From NCBI GenBank assembly GCA_964463485.1, contig CAYXDO010000075.1, positions 1 to 50,431 of the forward strand: a DNA stretch of 50,431 nt. Reading direction: 5' to 3'. Of the stretch, positions 34,093 to 42,955 are shown piece after piece; position 1 is the stretch's first letter; each line of letters opens with the position of its first letter. The stretch is from CAYXDO01 sp964463485. GTDB taxonomy: Bacteria; Myxococcota; Kuafuiibacteriia; Kuafuiibacteriales; Kuafuiibacteriaceae. A program made the translations under genes and the position numbers. The notes below the pieces were generated by a model. It had not been told where the DNA came from, made no database searches, and worked only from the letters and a program-made list of their open reading frames with translations.

Positions 34093-37035
34093 TCATCCGA
34101 AACCCAGGCCCTTCTTGCGGGCCAACACGCCGTCGACCCAGCGCTTCTCGTCGGTTCCGGTGGGATATAGGGCAGAAAGCGATTGGGCGAGCTTCCAGAA
34201 GGTGCCTTGCTTGCCGACACCTTCCTCCACGAGAAAACGTTTCAGCGCCTCACCACGGCCGGAGCCGAACAGAATCATGGCCTGATGCACCCGGTCCAGA
34301 ATGGTTGTCGTCGAACTGGGTGCCCCAGCGTCGCCCCATTGGCGACGGGCCGCGTCATCAGTGTCCGAGTTTTCAAACAGAGGAATTTGCCCTCGCCTAT
34401 CGGCCCGGCGAGTACTCGAAGCCGCAATTGGATTGGCGACACCGAACAGGTGACGACTGCGCTCGCTCACGGGTAACAGGCGGGCCTTGTCGCCCTTAAC
34501 CTCAACTACGGAAGTCAATTCCTCAAGCCGAGCACCAAGACCTTGTGCAATCTTCCTCGCCGCGTCGAACTCGATCACAAAGCCTCCCGATCCGGGAGAT
34601 GGAACCTCGACGCCATCGTCCTCGTCATCGGCCCCCAATTCTGCCGTTTCGACTGCTTCGTCTTCGTCGCCTGGTGGCGTCGGTCGCGCGAGCGTCCAGA
34701 GCCAGATGGCAGTGAGGCGACCATCGGCCTCGAGACTTTGGGTTTCGGCCCCGTTGAAAATCATTGCCAAGGCTTCCCGAGAAACGGCCGCCCAGACATG
34801 CTCGAGATATTCGCGCAACTCGACTCGCTCGCCCGAGACCTTTTCAACTCGAGCGTACTGCGAAAAAACCTCGAGCGCCGGACCTATACAGGCGAATACT
34901 GCGTCTGCGCCAACAATTCCCTCTCTGGCTAGTCTTGGTAGCCATTGGTGAATGCGGCTCGGTAATTGGTCTAAGACATGCCGCCAGTCACCAACGCCCG
35001 AGGATCCTTGGGCGACCAGCCTCTCGCGCGGTCGGCAGACGAGATGCACGGACGAGGCAAGCGCCGCGGTACCTTGTGCGTTGGTTCTCCCTTGGCGTTC
35101 GGTATCAATGGGCCACGAGGCGGTTATCATCCATCCAGCCTCAAGCAGGCCTCCGAGAAGTGCCTCCCAGCCGCTGGTGGACTTATGAGCGAAAACGACG
35201 ACTGCAATTCCGTCGGGCGTCAGCACCCTTCGAATCTCACAAAAGGCGTCTCGCATCGAGCGCTCAAAGAACGCCGCATCTTTCGATTCGTTGTTCGGAC
35301 CAGCGCTTGTGGGCGTGGCGATGGCTTCCTCGGATTTTGGAATCAATTGGTCGCCCAGCAAATCTGGAAAAAGATCTCCAAGCATCTGCCTGATCCAGAC
35401 GTAAAAATAGTCAGACAAATCGCCGTATAGAATTGAGCCATAGTACGGTGGGTCGGTCAGCACGGCGTCAATCGAGTTATCGGGCAGTGACAACCGGGCA
35501 GCGGAAGACCTGGCAATGTGAGCGTTGCAGGGCCATTGTGCGAAAGACTTAGCCACGTGCTCGGTGACGCCGGCAATCCATTCAACCGCACCAATCCAGT
35601 CCCCTGTTGCCCCGGAAAACGGGTTGATTTCAGCGAAAGTCCAAACGATCGGGATGGCCTGGCGACCGAACGTGTTCCCGATAAATTCGCCCGCCGCCGC
35701 CCAGCGGCAGTGAGCCGAGTTGTAATCGGCCAGACGGTCAACGGCCAAGGCCAGAAGGGTTCGAACGTCCGGGTCCTCGATTCTTCGTACGGCCGTCCCA
35801 AAAGCACACAGGACCAGAAGTTGACGCTCAGTGAAGAGGTCGGAGAAAGTCACGCAGCCAATGCGCGTAGGAGAGGCAATGCCGCTACCAAATTTCCCCG
35901 GTGAAACAGCGTTGATTTGCTGGGTAGGGGGATGTACGGAGAAGCCACCTTCGTCGAGTCTGGTGACCGCGGCACGAACGGCATCCCGATCGACTTCAGA
36001 GGGTACCCAGTAGTGCCGTCCGGCCGCACCCGAGGATACCGAGACGACAGTCATCATTCGAGCATCTGCCGTGCCGCCGCGCCGTTGGCTGAGTTGTGCT
36101 TTGACTGCACGGATGGGGGTCGTATGTCCGCAGTTAGGGCAAATACAGGATCCCTTCTTAATCGTGGCCTGCGGTTGAGTTCGAGGCATCTGAGAAGAAC
36201 GCTCAACGACGTAGGTCCCTGATTTTGTATGCGCAAGCCAGATGTATCGACCGGCTCGCTTGCTCAACCAGGGATTGCTGAAGAGAGGTACTTCTATGCC
36301 GCACCCTGGTCCCTCACAGCGAATTATTCTCGACCAAACATAGGCGATTGGTCGGTGGCCATGAGCAGGGTCGGGATAGAACCTCCGAATCTCTTCGGCG
36401 ACAGTTTCCGCAATTCGGATTGCCTCGTCTCGAAGGACCTGCGCGAACGAGGCTCCCCTGCGGGGCACTATCTGAAGCAAAGCACGATTCAGTATCACCG
36501 GGATCGGATTCAGGTCCGAGGCTACTGGATCAGCACCAACTCGTTGCGCCTCCAGCGGAAACGATCCGCCACCCGCGAACGGATCAAGAACCGCCATTCG
36601 CGTGGCTATTTCTGGCGTACTCGTAGTGCAAGCGTGGGCCGCCTGCGTAAGTGCGCGCGCGACGGCGAGATAGTCGCGGTCCAATGCCAGGTCCCAGTTG
36701 GCAAACTGACCAACGAAGTCGAGTAACGCAGCCCGGACCTGAAGTGGCTCCTCCCACCTTCGAGGCGGTCGCCCGCGCTTAGTCTCAAGCGCAGATAGTT
36801 TCTCTCGAACCAGACTGACGTACGAATCCGAAGCCAAGGCATCCGCCGGATCCGGTAGAAGCGCCGCAAGCGTGACACTCCTGCACGACGCCAACGGTCG
36901 GCGTGCCCACCAGAGGTGGAGTGTCGAGAGATGTCCTTGCCGGATGGATTTTTCACGCCGCGCATGCGAAGAGATTGCCTGAATCGGTAAGTCCACCTCG
37001 ATTAGGCGTCTGTGTATGGACGATTTGTTATTCAC
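34093..37035 (-). CDS. DUF1156/COG1743 Zn-ribbon DNA methyltransferase, copy 2
   Basis: 980 residues from a GTG at 37035, which overlaps the helicase stop by 8 bases. It opens RRLIEVDLPIQAISS and LHLWWARRPLASCRS. Motif I is DPFAGGGSFPLEA and the catalytic motif DPPYY (528-532). The cysteine pairs CEGPGCG and CPNCGH form the Zn ribbon. It parallels copy 1 block by block, with the closest match in the C-terminal half (VEKVSGERV, EHVWAAVSREALAMIF) and a more different middle. Codons look less G/C-biased than in copy 1, so the two probably have different histories. Coupled translation with the helicase suggests a helicase-methylase complex. Confidence 0.87.
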   Translation of the reverse strand: MNNKSSIHRRLIEVDLPIQAISSHARREKSIRQGHLSTLHLWWARRPLASCRSVTLAALLPDPADALASDSYVSLVREKLSALETKRGRPPRRWEEPLQVRAALLDFVGQFANWDLALDRDYLAVARALTQAAHACTTSTPEIATRMAVLDPFAGGGSFPLEAQRVGADPVASDLNPIPVILNRALLQIVPRRGASFAQVLRDEAIRIAETVAEEIRRFYPDPAHGHRPIAYVWSRIIRCEGPGCGIEVPLFSNPWLSKRAGRYIWLAHTKSGTYVVERSSQMPRTQPQATIKKGSCICPNCGHTTPIRAVKAQLSQRRGGTADARMMTVVSVSSGAAGRHYWVPSEVDRDAVRAAVTRLDEGGFSVHPPTQQINAVSPGKFGSGIASPTRIGCVTFSDLFTERQLLVLCAFGTAVRRIEDPDVRTLLALAVDRLADYNSAHCRWAAAGEFIGNTFGRQAIPIVWTFAEINPFSGATGDWIGAVEWIAGVTEHVAKSFAQWPCNAHIARSSAARLSLPDNSIDAVLTDPPYYGSILYGDLSDYFYVWIRQMLGDLFPDLLGDQLIPKSEEAIATPTSAGPNNESKDAAFFERSMRDAFCEIRRVLTPDGIAVVVFAHKSTSGWEALLGGLLEAGWMITASWPIDTERQGRTNAQGTAALASSVHLVCRPRERLVAQGSSGVGDWRHVLDQLPSRIHQWLPRLAREGIVGADAVFACIGPALEVFSQYARVEKVSGERVELREYLEHVWAAVSREALAMIFNGAETQSLEADGRLTAIWLWTLARPTPPGDEDEAVETAELGADDEDDGVEVPSPGSGGFVIEFDAARKIAQGLGARLEELTSVVEVKGDKARLLPVSERSRHLFGVANPIAASSTRRADRRGQIPLFENSDTDDAARRQWGDAGAPSSTTTILDRVHQAMILFGSGRGEALKRFLVEEGVGKQGTFWKLAQSLSALYPTGTDEKRWVDGVLARKKGLGFG

Positions 37036-40000
37036 CTGCGGCCTCGAGAATCTTCTTCGCCGTCACATGATAGTGCTCGACTCTCACCACTGGTTCCCAA
37101 CCGAGCTTCGCCGGATCCCGAATCGTTCTCAGGTCCGGCGTCGCCGCACAATCAAAGACGACATACAGCCAATAGTCCTCGGCGAGCCTCTGCGCGGTTC
37201 GATACTCATTTGAAGTCAGCGCCACCTCACCCACTCCTGACCTTCCCTTGACCTCGATAAATCTCGCAGACAGGAACACTCCGGGCTCAGAAGGATGCGG
37301 CTTTCGCGAAAGCAAGTCGTACCCACGATTCTCGAGCTCGACACTTTCTACAACCCATCCACGTTGCTGCTCGTACTCGGTCGCAATCCGGATCGCCGTC
37401 TTCTCTATCTCGAGGTCTCTGACCATCGGGGCGATGTTCGGAGTCTGACGCTCCGGGTGCGGCAGCACCCACGCTCGGCCAAGGTGTTGCACGTCGCCGA
37501 TCGTGCAGAAACGCTCCAGGTCGAGCTCTCGGAGGCGTCGCTCCAGACGGGCGTTGAGCTCGTCCAAATGCGCTTCGGCTTGCGAAATGTTGCCTTCGAG
37601 ACCGGGTACGTTCTCACCCGCGACGCGGCGGTTGAGCAGCTCCCCGAGGACGAGATTCTGGCGATTGATGAGCTCCTGCAGCGAAATCTCCAGGTGCTCT
37701 CGCACGACCTGATTCTCACGGAGCCGTTGGTCCCCGACTTCCTTCAAGAAAGGCTGGAGCGCGTGCTGGACGAGATGTGCCTCCACGGCCAGCTTATCCG
37801 GCAGTCCTGAAAGTGTCGGAGGCTTGGCTTCCTTGGCCGCGACCATCACGTCGAGGAAGATCGTTGGCTGGCGAAAGCTAAACGTCCCGTCCGGCTCGGT
37901 CCTGACGACAAACAGCCTCTTGTGCAAGGCGTGACCTCGACCGTCTTTGATCGAGGCCGAAAACACGTCGAGTCGATACGGCGACTTCGTGTGGAGATCC
38001 CAAAGTACGGCCCCACGCCGAAGGTCGCCGGCGACTCGTTCCGTAACGTCTGCTCGTACAACCTCGAACAAGGGATGTCCGGGCGTAACCCATTCGAGGG
38101 TGGCGTCGTCGCCGAGCAGCTTCTTGTCGAAGACAACGCGCTGGTACTCCTTTCCAAGTCGGCCGAAGCGTGGCTCGAGACTCTCCGCCAGCGCCCCCAG
38201 GCTCTTGGGGATCTTGCCGATCCGATACACGTGGCCCTTGCCGCGAACAGGTGACGGACGGATTCCAGCCAACGGACCCGCCAGGCTGAAGAAGTCTTCG
38301 ATGACCTCTGGCACCAAACGTCGCTCCTTGGCCTCGACCGACTTGCCGACCAGCGCGGAGAGGTTGAGCTCCTTTTTCGCCAGACCCTCCAGCGTCGAGC
38401 CCGTGATCCGCTTGAAGCGCTCGGGGTCGATGTCATGGACGATGCGATCCGCGATCGTGGTTTCGTTGATTTGCTTCGCGTACATCTCGCGGAACATCTT
38501 CTCGAGCAGGTTCGAGGGCAGCATCTCGCCGACGACGTCGAAGACCTTGTCGGAGCCGAGCTCTTCTTTGATCTCGGCGAGTCGCATCAGCAGCTTGTCG
38601 AGGACTCGACCTTCGCGCGTGTTCACCGCAGCGAAGTTGAAGATCAAGCAATCCTTAGTCTGGCCGTAGCGATGAATTCGACCCATGCGCTGCTCGAGGC
38701 GCACTGGATTCCAAGGAATGTCGTAGTTGATCATCAGCCAGCAAAACTGCAGGTTGATGCCTTCGCCTGCGGCCTCGGTAGCGACGAGAACCTGGCAACT
38801 CTCGCGAAACTCACGCTCCGAATAGATGCGCGTGTTGGGGGTGTCTCGGTCCCCGATCGGCATGCCGCCGTGGATCTGAGTGACCGTTAGGCCCCACTCC
38901 CTGAGCTTGCCCAAAGGTCGCCCATTTTCTCCGTCGCCTGCGAGGTAATCGAGCGTGTCCTTGTGCTCGGTGAAGACCAACAGCTTCATTTTGCTGTCGC
39001 TGAAGATCTTCTGCTCACCAAGCAGTTGGCGAAGCTTCTTCAGCTTCGATTCGATCTCGCGTTTCTCCAGCTCACGAGCTTGATCGACGAGCTTGTCGAG
39101 CCGCTGGATCTCGTCGCGGAGGGAAATAGGATCGATCGCGAGCACGAAGTTCTCCGCGTTCGTGATGATCTTGAGCTGCTCCTCCTCGGTGAGGTCGTCG
39201 TAGTCGTCGGGGAGGCGCTTCTCGATCAGCTCCTTTCGATATTTATCGGGATCCTCGAGGATCTTCTTCCGCCTGTCGCGCATGCGTTCGAGGCTGCGTC
39301 GGACGGCATACATGCTCGACGCAAAACGTCGCTGGAGCATCGCCATCTGAAACGACAAGACGTTCGCTTGGACATTCTCGGCCGCAGCCGCTTTGATCGA
39401 TTGGTCTTCGACGTAGCGCGTGAGTGCGTCGTAGAAATCAAACTCGTCACCGTCGAGCTCGAACTTGGTCGTGCGGACATCGCGGTTGGTGAAGAGCTTT
39501 TTGACCTCTCCCGTTTCGGGGTCGGGAAACGAGACCAGCGCTTCCTTGATCCTCCGAAGATAGAACGGCGCAGATTGCCGCCGCATGGCCTCCTCGAGGC
39601 TCTTCACGTCGCCGTAGACGTCCTGGTCGAGGAGGCTGAGGAACAGGCGGAAATTTTCGGGGTCACCTTTGTGCGGCGTCGCCGTCATCAACAGAAAGTG
39701 ATCGGTTCGCTTCGAGAGCTCCTCGCCGAGCTGAAAGGCCAGCGTCTTTTTGTCGGCGCTGTAGGCGCTCATCTTGTGGGCCTCATCGACGATGATGAGA
39801 TCCCAGGTCGAGCGCAGCAGGCTCTCCTTCGCGTCCTCGACGCGTGAGATCCACGAGACCGAGGTCACGACCTGATTCTTTTCCTGCCAAGGATTCTGGC
39901 CGTATTGCGAGCGAAGCACGTCGCCACGCATGACCTCGAACGGCTCACGAAACTTGTCCTTGAGCTCGCGCTGCCACTGGAACGTGAGGTTCGCGGGGGC

Positions 40001-40468
40001 CACGATCAGCGTGCGGTTCACGAGACCGCGGACCTTCAGCTCCTTGAGCAGCAAGCCCGCCATGATGGTCTTGCCTGCGCCGGGGTCGTCCGCGAGCAAG
40101 AAGCGGATGCGCGGGAGCTTGAGGAAGTAGTCGTAGACGGCCTCGAGCTGGTGAGGCAACGGATCCACACGAGCAATCGAGAGCGAAAAATACGGATCGT
40201 ATTCGTAGGCAATGCCGAGCCGAGCAGCTTCGATGCCGAGCTTGAAGTTGAGCGAGTCGCCGTCGAAGGGCGGCTCCTTGGGCGTCAACGTGAGCTGCGA
40301 GAGCTGCAAGAGCTCGAGGATCGGATCCCGAACCTGACCGGTTCGTAGGCCCTTTCCGATGAGCTTGATCGAAGAGCCCATGGGGACCGTCGCGATAACT
40401 TCTACGGGCTCTGGAAGCAGCGGGCCTTCGACGACAACGCCGGGCGACAGATCAGCGAAGGTCGGCAC
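37028..40468 (-). CDS. SNF2-type helicase with C-terminal DUF3883-like domain
   Basis: 1,146 residues from the GTG at 40468, which has GGGAGGG 5-6 bases upstream; the frame is open to a TTG at 40498. The N-terminal helicase half has Walker A DDPGAGKTIM (127-136), IVAPANLTFQW, DEAH (228-231) and MTATPHKGDP. The C-terminal helicase half has VFTEHKDTLDYL, VATEAAGEGINLQFC and LEQRMGRIHRYGQ. The last 110 residues read GYDLLSRKP ... ARFIEVKGRSG ... YWLYVVFD, a DUF3883-like, PD-(D/E)xK-type fold with an E-x-K. It is the first gene of the minus-strand operon and should translocate on DNA. Similar helicases are known in DISARM and related loci, but the DISARM core genes are absent here. Confidence 0.88.
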   Translation of the reverse strand: MPTFADLSPGVVVEGPLLPEPVEVIATVPMGSSIKLIGKGLRTGQVRDPILELLQLSQLTLTPKEPPFDGDSLNFKLGIEAARLGIAYEYDPYFSLSIARVDPLPHQLEAVYDYFLKLPRIRFLLADDPGAGKTIMAGLLLKELKVRGLVNRTLIVAPANLTFQWQRELKDKFREPFEVMRGDVLRSQYGQNPWQEKNQVVTSVSWISRVEDAKESLLRSTWDLIIVDEAHKMSAYSADKKTLAFQLGEELSKRTDHFLLMTATPHKGDPENFRLFLSLLDQDVYGDVKSLEEAMRRQSAPFYLRRIKEALVSFPDPETGEVKKLFTNRDVRTTKFELDGDEFDFYDALTRYVEDQSIKAAAAENVQANVLSFQMAMLQRRFASSMYAVRRSLERMRDRRKKILEDPDKYRKELIEKRLPDDYDDLTEEEQLKIITNAENFVLAIDPISLRDEIQRLDKLVDQARELEKREIESKLKKLRQLLGEQKIFSDSKMKLLVFTEHKDTLDYLAGDGENGRPLGKLREWGLTVTQIHGGMPIGDRDTPNTRIYSEREFRESCQVLVATEAAGEGINLQFCWLMINYDIPWNPVRLEQRMGRIHRYGQTKDCLIFNFAAVNTREGRVLDKLLMRLAEIKEELGSDKVFDVVGEMLPSNLLEKMFREMYAKQINETTIADRIVHDIDPERFKRITGSTLEGLAKKELNLSALVGKSVEAKERRLVPEVIEDFFSLAGPLAGIRPSPVRGKGHVYRIGKIPKSLGALAESLEPRFGRLGKEYQRVVFDKKLLGDDATLEWVTPGHPLFEVVRADVTERVAGDLRRGAVLWDLHTKSPYRLDVFSASIKDGRGHALHKRLFVVRTEPDGTFSFRQPTIFLDVMVAAKEAKPPTLSGLPDKLAVEAHLVQHALQPFLKEVGDQRLRENQVVREHLEISLQELINRQNLVLGELLNRRVAGENVPGLEGNISQAEAHLDELNARLERRLRELDLERFCTIGDVQHLGRAWVLPHPERQTPNIAPMVRDLEIEKTAIRIATEYEQQRGWVVESVELENRGYDLLSRKPHPSEPGVFLSARFIEVKGRSGVGEVALTSNEYRTAQRLAEDYWLYVVFDCAATPDLRTIRDPAKLGWEPVVRVEHYHVTAKKILEAAGE

Positions 40469-40696
40469 GCGTGCCCTCCCTGTCGTATGTCGCTGCAATC
40501 TTTGTCATGGCTACCAGCAAGCTCGCGTCCCCTTCATTGGCGCGGGATGCTACGTCAGGTCGGACATGGCTGCACGCGCGGCAACGACGATGTTGTCGCA
40601 GGGCGTCGAAGAATGTCCGCTCAACGCGCGAATCGCCAAACGGGCCGCCGGTTTGGTCAAAGGTGAAAATCGAGGGGCGCGCGTGCAGCGGACGGG
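40469..40696. promoter_or_regulatory. Divergent intergenic region between two defence operons
   Basis: 228 bases separate the helicase start (minus) from the glycosylase-like gene (plus), so promoters for both directions should lie here. I could not fix -35/-10 boxes with confidence. The ribosome site of the helicase (GGGAGGG on the minus strand) is at its left end. No protein-coding frame in the gap looks real. Confidence 0.5.
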
Positions 40697-41656
40697 ATGA
40701 AAGCTCATGCGGAGCTGCGCCTCGTCGTGGAATGGTACTTCCGCAGCCGCTTCGGTCAGACGGAAGGACCGGGGACGTTGCCGTTCTATTGCGACCCGAG
40801 CCGCGTAGGCGTGTTCGCCGTAGAACCCGCCGAGCTTGCGGCAGGTCGTGACGAGGCTTTGTTTCGCTTGTTCGTCGGGCTCTCGATGTTCCAGGCGCTG
40901 CGCGATGTCGTGATCCTCCGGCAGCAGCGTTCGATGTCAGTGGCGGCCGCACGACCGCTCCTCGACCTTGAGTACCTGTCGGGGCTCGTTCGAGGGCATC
41001 GATGCTCGTCGCTGCTGGCGGAGCACTTCGAGAGCGAATGCGACGTGGCAAAGCTCGACGGCGAAGTCGACTGCACGAGGCATCCCGGCCTGCCCTGCCC
41101 GGTGAAGGACGCGACGACCGCGTTCAAGCGTATGGGCGACATAGGAAAACAGCCGACATCTGCGTTGCGGCTTTGGCGGGACGGCGGTGTCCCGAGACTG
41201 CTCCAAGAGGTTCGCGCTGACGCCTCGCCGACTGCCAGGGCAGAGCTGCTCGTCGAACGCTTCGCTCAAGTCCATCGCGTGGGGCGGAAGCTCGCGACGA
41301 TGTTCGTGAGCGCCTTGTCGACGCCGGCCTTGGCACCGGGCCTCACGCCCTGGTTCCCGGAGATCGACGGGAACGAGCTCGTCGTCGTGGACACGAACGT
41401 AGCGCGTGCGATCGACGTGTTGCGGAGAGGAAAGGGTGCGAAGACCTACGGCGCGCGAGTCGCGTGGCTGCGACGGCATGCTCGCGATATCGATCTGAGG
41501 GCGCATCGCAACGATGTCCCGTCCTACTCTCCGAGGATAGTTCAGCAGGCGCTGTACGCGTTCTGCTCCAAGTCCAACAGGGTGGCCGCGAGCGACCCGT
41601 GCGCTGTGACCGCCTGCGAGACCTGCATTGGTGGATTGTGTCCGTTCGCTTACTAG
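40697..41656 (+). CDS. HhH-GPD (endonuclease III-like) DNA glycosylase-like protein with Cys cluster
   Basis: 319 residues. The second half has HRVGRKLATMFVSAL (Lys198), which fits the G-x-G-R-K hairpin of endonuclease III, and 34 residues later VVVDTNVARAIDVL (Asp232), which fits its VDTHVxR catalytic strand. The C-terminus holds Cys302, Cys307, Cys310 and Cys315 (C-x4-C-x2-C-x4-C), close to the C-x6-C-x2-C-x5-C iron-sulfur loop of that enzyme. Cys290, Cys126 and Cys134 add to the count. The N-terminal 150 residues are unlike classical EndoIII. It may excise modified bases or nick DNA. The ATG at 40697 is the only in-frame start after an upstream stop. It lies 37 bases before the sigma-like gene, possibly in the same transcript. 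Confidence 0.55.
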   Translation: MKAHAELRLVVEWYFRSRFGQTEGPGTLPFYCDPSRVGVFAVEPAELAAGRDEALFRLFVGLSMFQALRDVVILRQQRSMSVAAARPLLDLEYLSGLVRGHRCSSLLAEHFESECDVAKLDGEVDCTRHPGLPCPVKDATTAFKRMGDIGKQPTSALRLWRDGGVPRLLQEVRADASPTARAELLVERFAQVHRVGRKLATMFVSALSTPALAPGLTPWFPEIDGNELVVVDTNVARAIDVLRRGKGAKTYGARVAWLRRHARDIDLRAHRNDVPSYSPRIVQQALYAFCSKSNRVAASDPCAVTACETCIGGLCPFAY

Positions 41657-41693
41657 GTGAAGCTGCGCAGCATCACAGAAAGGGGTTAGATTC

Positions 41694-42461
41694 GTGGCGC
41701 CGTTGGACACCGAAAAGGCTTCGTCCGAAGACGAAATCCAGGCCGACCTTGCCGCATGGGCTCGCACTCAGGATCGTCAGGCTCTTCACCGTGCGTTCGA
41801 GTCCGCAAAGCTCGAGTGGTACCCGCGCGTGCGCCGTTTCATTGTCCAACAAGGCTTCGGTCATGCCGTCGATGAAGCTTTCGACCATGTGCTCACAGCT
41901 TTACTTTCGTTCCGGGACGGCTCGCTCCGGGCGCTCGCACCAGAAGACCACGATCCCAAGCGTTGGAGATTGAAGGTCCTCAAGCACGAGCTCATCGACT
42001 GGACCCGACGGCACGGCCTGCGAGTCGATGTGCAGGAGGCGCTACGAGAAGGTTGGTCCCCAGAAACACTACGTGCTGAGAGGGCAGCGCGAAAGGCGAA
42101 CAAGCAACCAGAGCCGTTCGCCCCGCTTCTAACGCCCTCGGCATTGATCGACGGGAGCGCTGCGGAGCTCGAAGAAATGCTCGAGTGGCGCGATCGACGC
42201 GAACTGGTCGTGGCCCGCTTGCCTGCCCTCGCCGTCTTGCCTCGCGTAGCCATCGCGACCATCCTGGGAGTCGATCCCGAGCCTTGGATCGGCGAGCTCG
42301 CCGACCAGCTTGGCGTTTCCGAGGCGGCGGCGAGGTTGAGGATTCCCGACCTCGCTGGCATCAGCGGAATGCCAAAAGACAAGGAGGCGGCGCGCAAGCG
42401 CGTCGACCGTGCTGCGGCAGAGCTTCGCCGACTTTGCTCGCTGGATGGCGGCACGCCGTGA
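41694..42461 (+). CDS. Sigma-70/ECF-like sigma factor homologue
   Basis: 255 residues from a GTG at 41694 preceded by GAAAGGGG. A region-2-like part spans about 25-105: LEWYPRVRRFIVQQGFG, DEAFDHVLTALLSFRD, and PKRWRLKVLKHELIDWTRRHG in place of the usual W...VARN..ID..RR. A region-4-like helix-turn-helix follows (PEPWIGELADQLGVSEAAARLRI), with a helical tail EAARKRVDRAAAELRRLC. The linker between them is longer than in most ECF factors. Its stop overlaps the next start by 4 bases (GTGA). It could direct RNA polymerase to the operon or be a repurposed domain protein. No separate anti-sigma factor is recognisable, so the regulation is unknown. Confidence 0.6.
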   Translation: MAPLDTEKASSEDEIQADLAAWARTQDRQALHRAFESAKLEWYPRVRRFIVQQGFGHAVDEAFDHVLTALLSFRDGSLRALAPEDHDPKRWRLKVLKHELIDWTRRHGLRVDVQEALREGWSPETLRAERAARKANKQPEPFAPLLTPSALIDGSAAELEEMLEWRDRRELVVARLPALAVLPRVAIATILGVDPEPWIGELADQLGVSEAAARLRIPDLAGISGMPKDKEAARKRVDRAAAELRRLCSLDGGTP

Positions 42462-42955
42462 CGTTGATGCCGCTACGCGATCGGCTCTGCCGTCGGAAGA
42501 AGACAGCGAAGCACTACTTCGAGCAGAACGACGAGCGGTGGATCTTGTTCTCCGACCAAGGTGCTCAGGAATGGGCCAGAGATTGCCTTGCGCTTCAGCC
42601 GCTCTTGGATCGGTTTGAGGGGTGGCGCTACGTCGACGACGGTTCAACGGAGGACGCGATTCTTCGCCGAGGCCACGATTTCTGGAAGCGGGCCTCCGAG
42701 ACTGCCTGCGACCAGGCGCCTTCGCGCGGCAACGTCTTCAGGTCCTACCTCGGCCGACTAGTGCTGGTTGGCGTCGGCGGAATTACGGTCGTTGTCGAAG
42801 ATGACCAGAACGCCATGCGAATGGTGACCGCCTTTCACGTCATGGGTCCCTTCTCGGAACCCGGCGCCGAGCCGGACCTTGAACGATGTGAGTGGTATGC
42901 TGTCCGGAGAGCAACCTCGGGTGCGTCTGACAAGACGGATGAGGTCGAGTCATGA
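42458..42955 (+). CDS. Unrecognised 165-residue protein of the Lon-NACHT operon
   Basis: 165 residues from a GTG at 42458 that overlaps the previous stop (GTGA); an ATG at 42467 is the other choice. I do not recognise the family. A basic N-terminus (RLCRRKKTAKHYFEQ) leads into WILFSDQGAQEWARD and a helix-rich middle. The end has a strand set (LVLVGVGGITVVVEDD, MRMVTAFHVMGP) that faintly recalls the closing strands of barnase/RelE-like or colicin-type RNases. That is only an impression. It overlaps the next gene by 4 bases (ATGA). Same-operon coupling is the strongest clue: it should act with the Lon-NACHT protein, perhaps as its substrate or as a toxin it releases. Confidence 0.5.
   Translation: MTLMPLRDRLCRRKKTAKHYFEQNDERWILFSDQGAQEWARDCLALQPLLDRFEGWRYVDDGSTEDAILRRGHDFWKRASETACDQAPSRGNVFRSYLGRLVLVGVGGITVVVEDDQNAMRMVTAFHVMGPFSEPGAEPDLERCEWYAVRRATSGASDKTDEVES

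Noticed and set aside
27607..40468. DISARM or BREX system
   Set aside because: A helicase, methylases and an ATPase are present, but I see no drmA/drmB/drmC-type genes and no PglZ- or BrxC-type genes.
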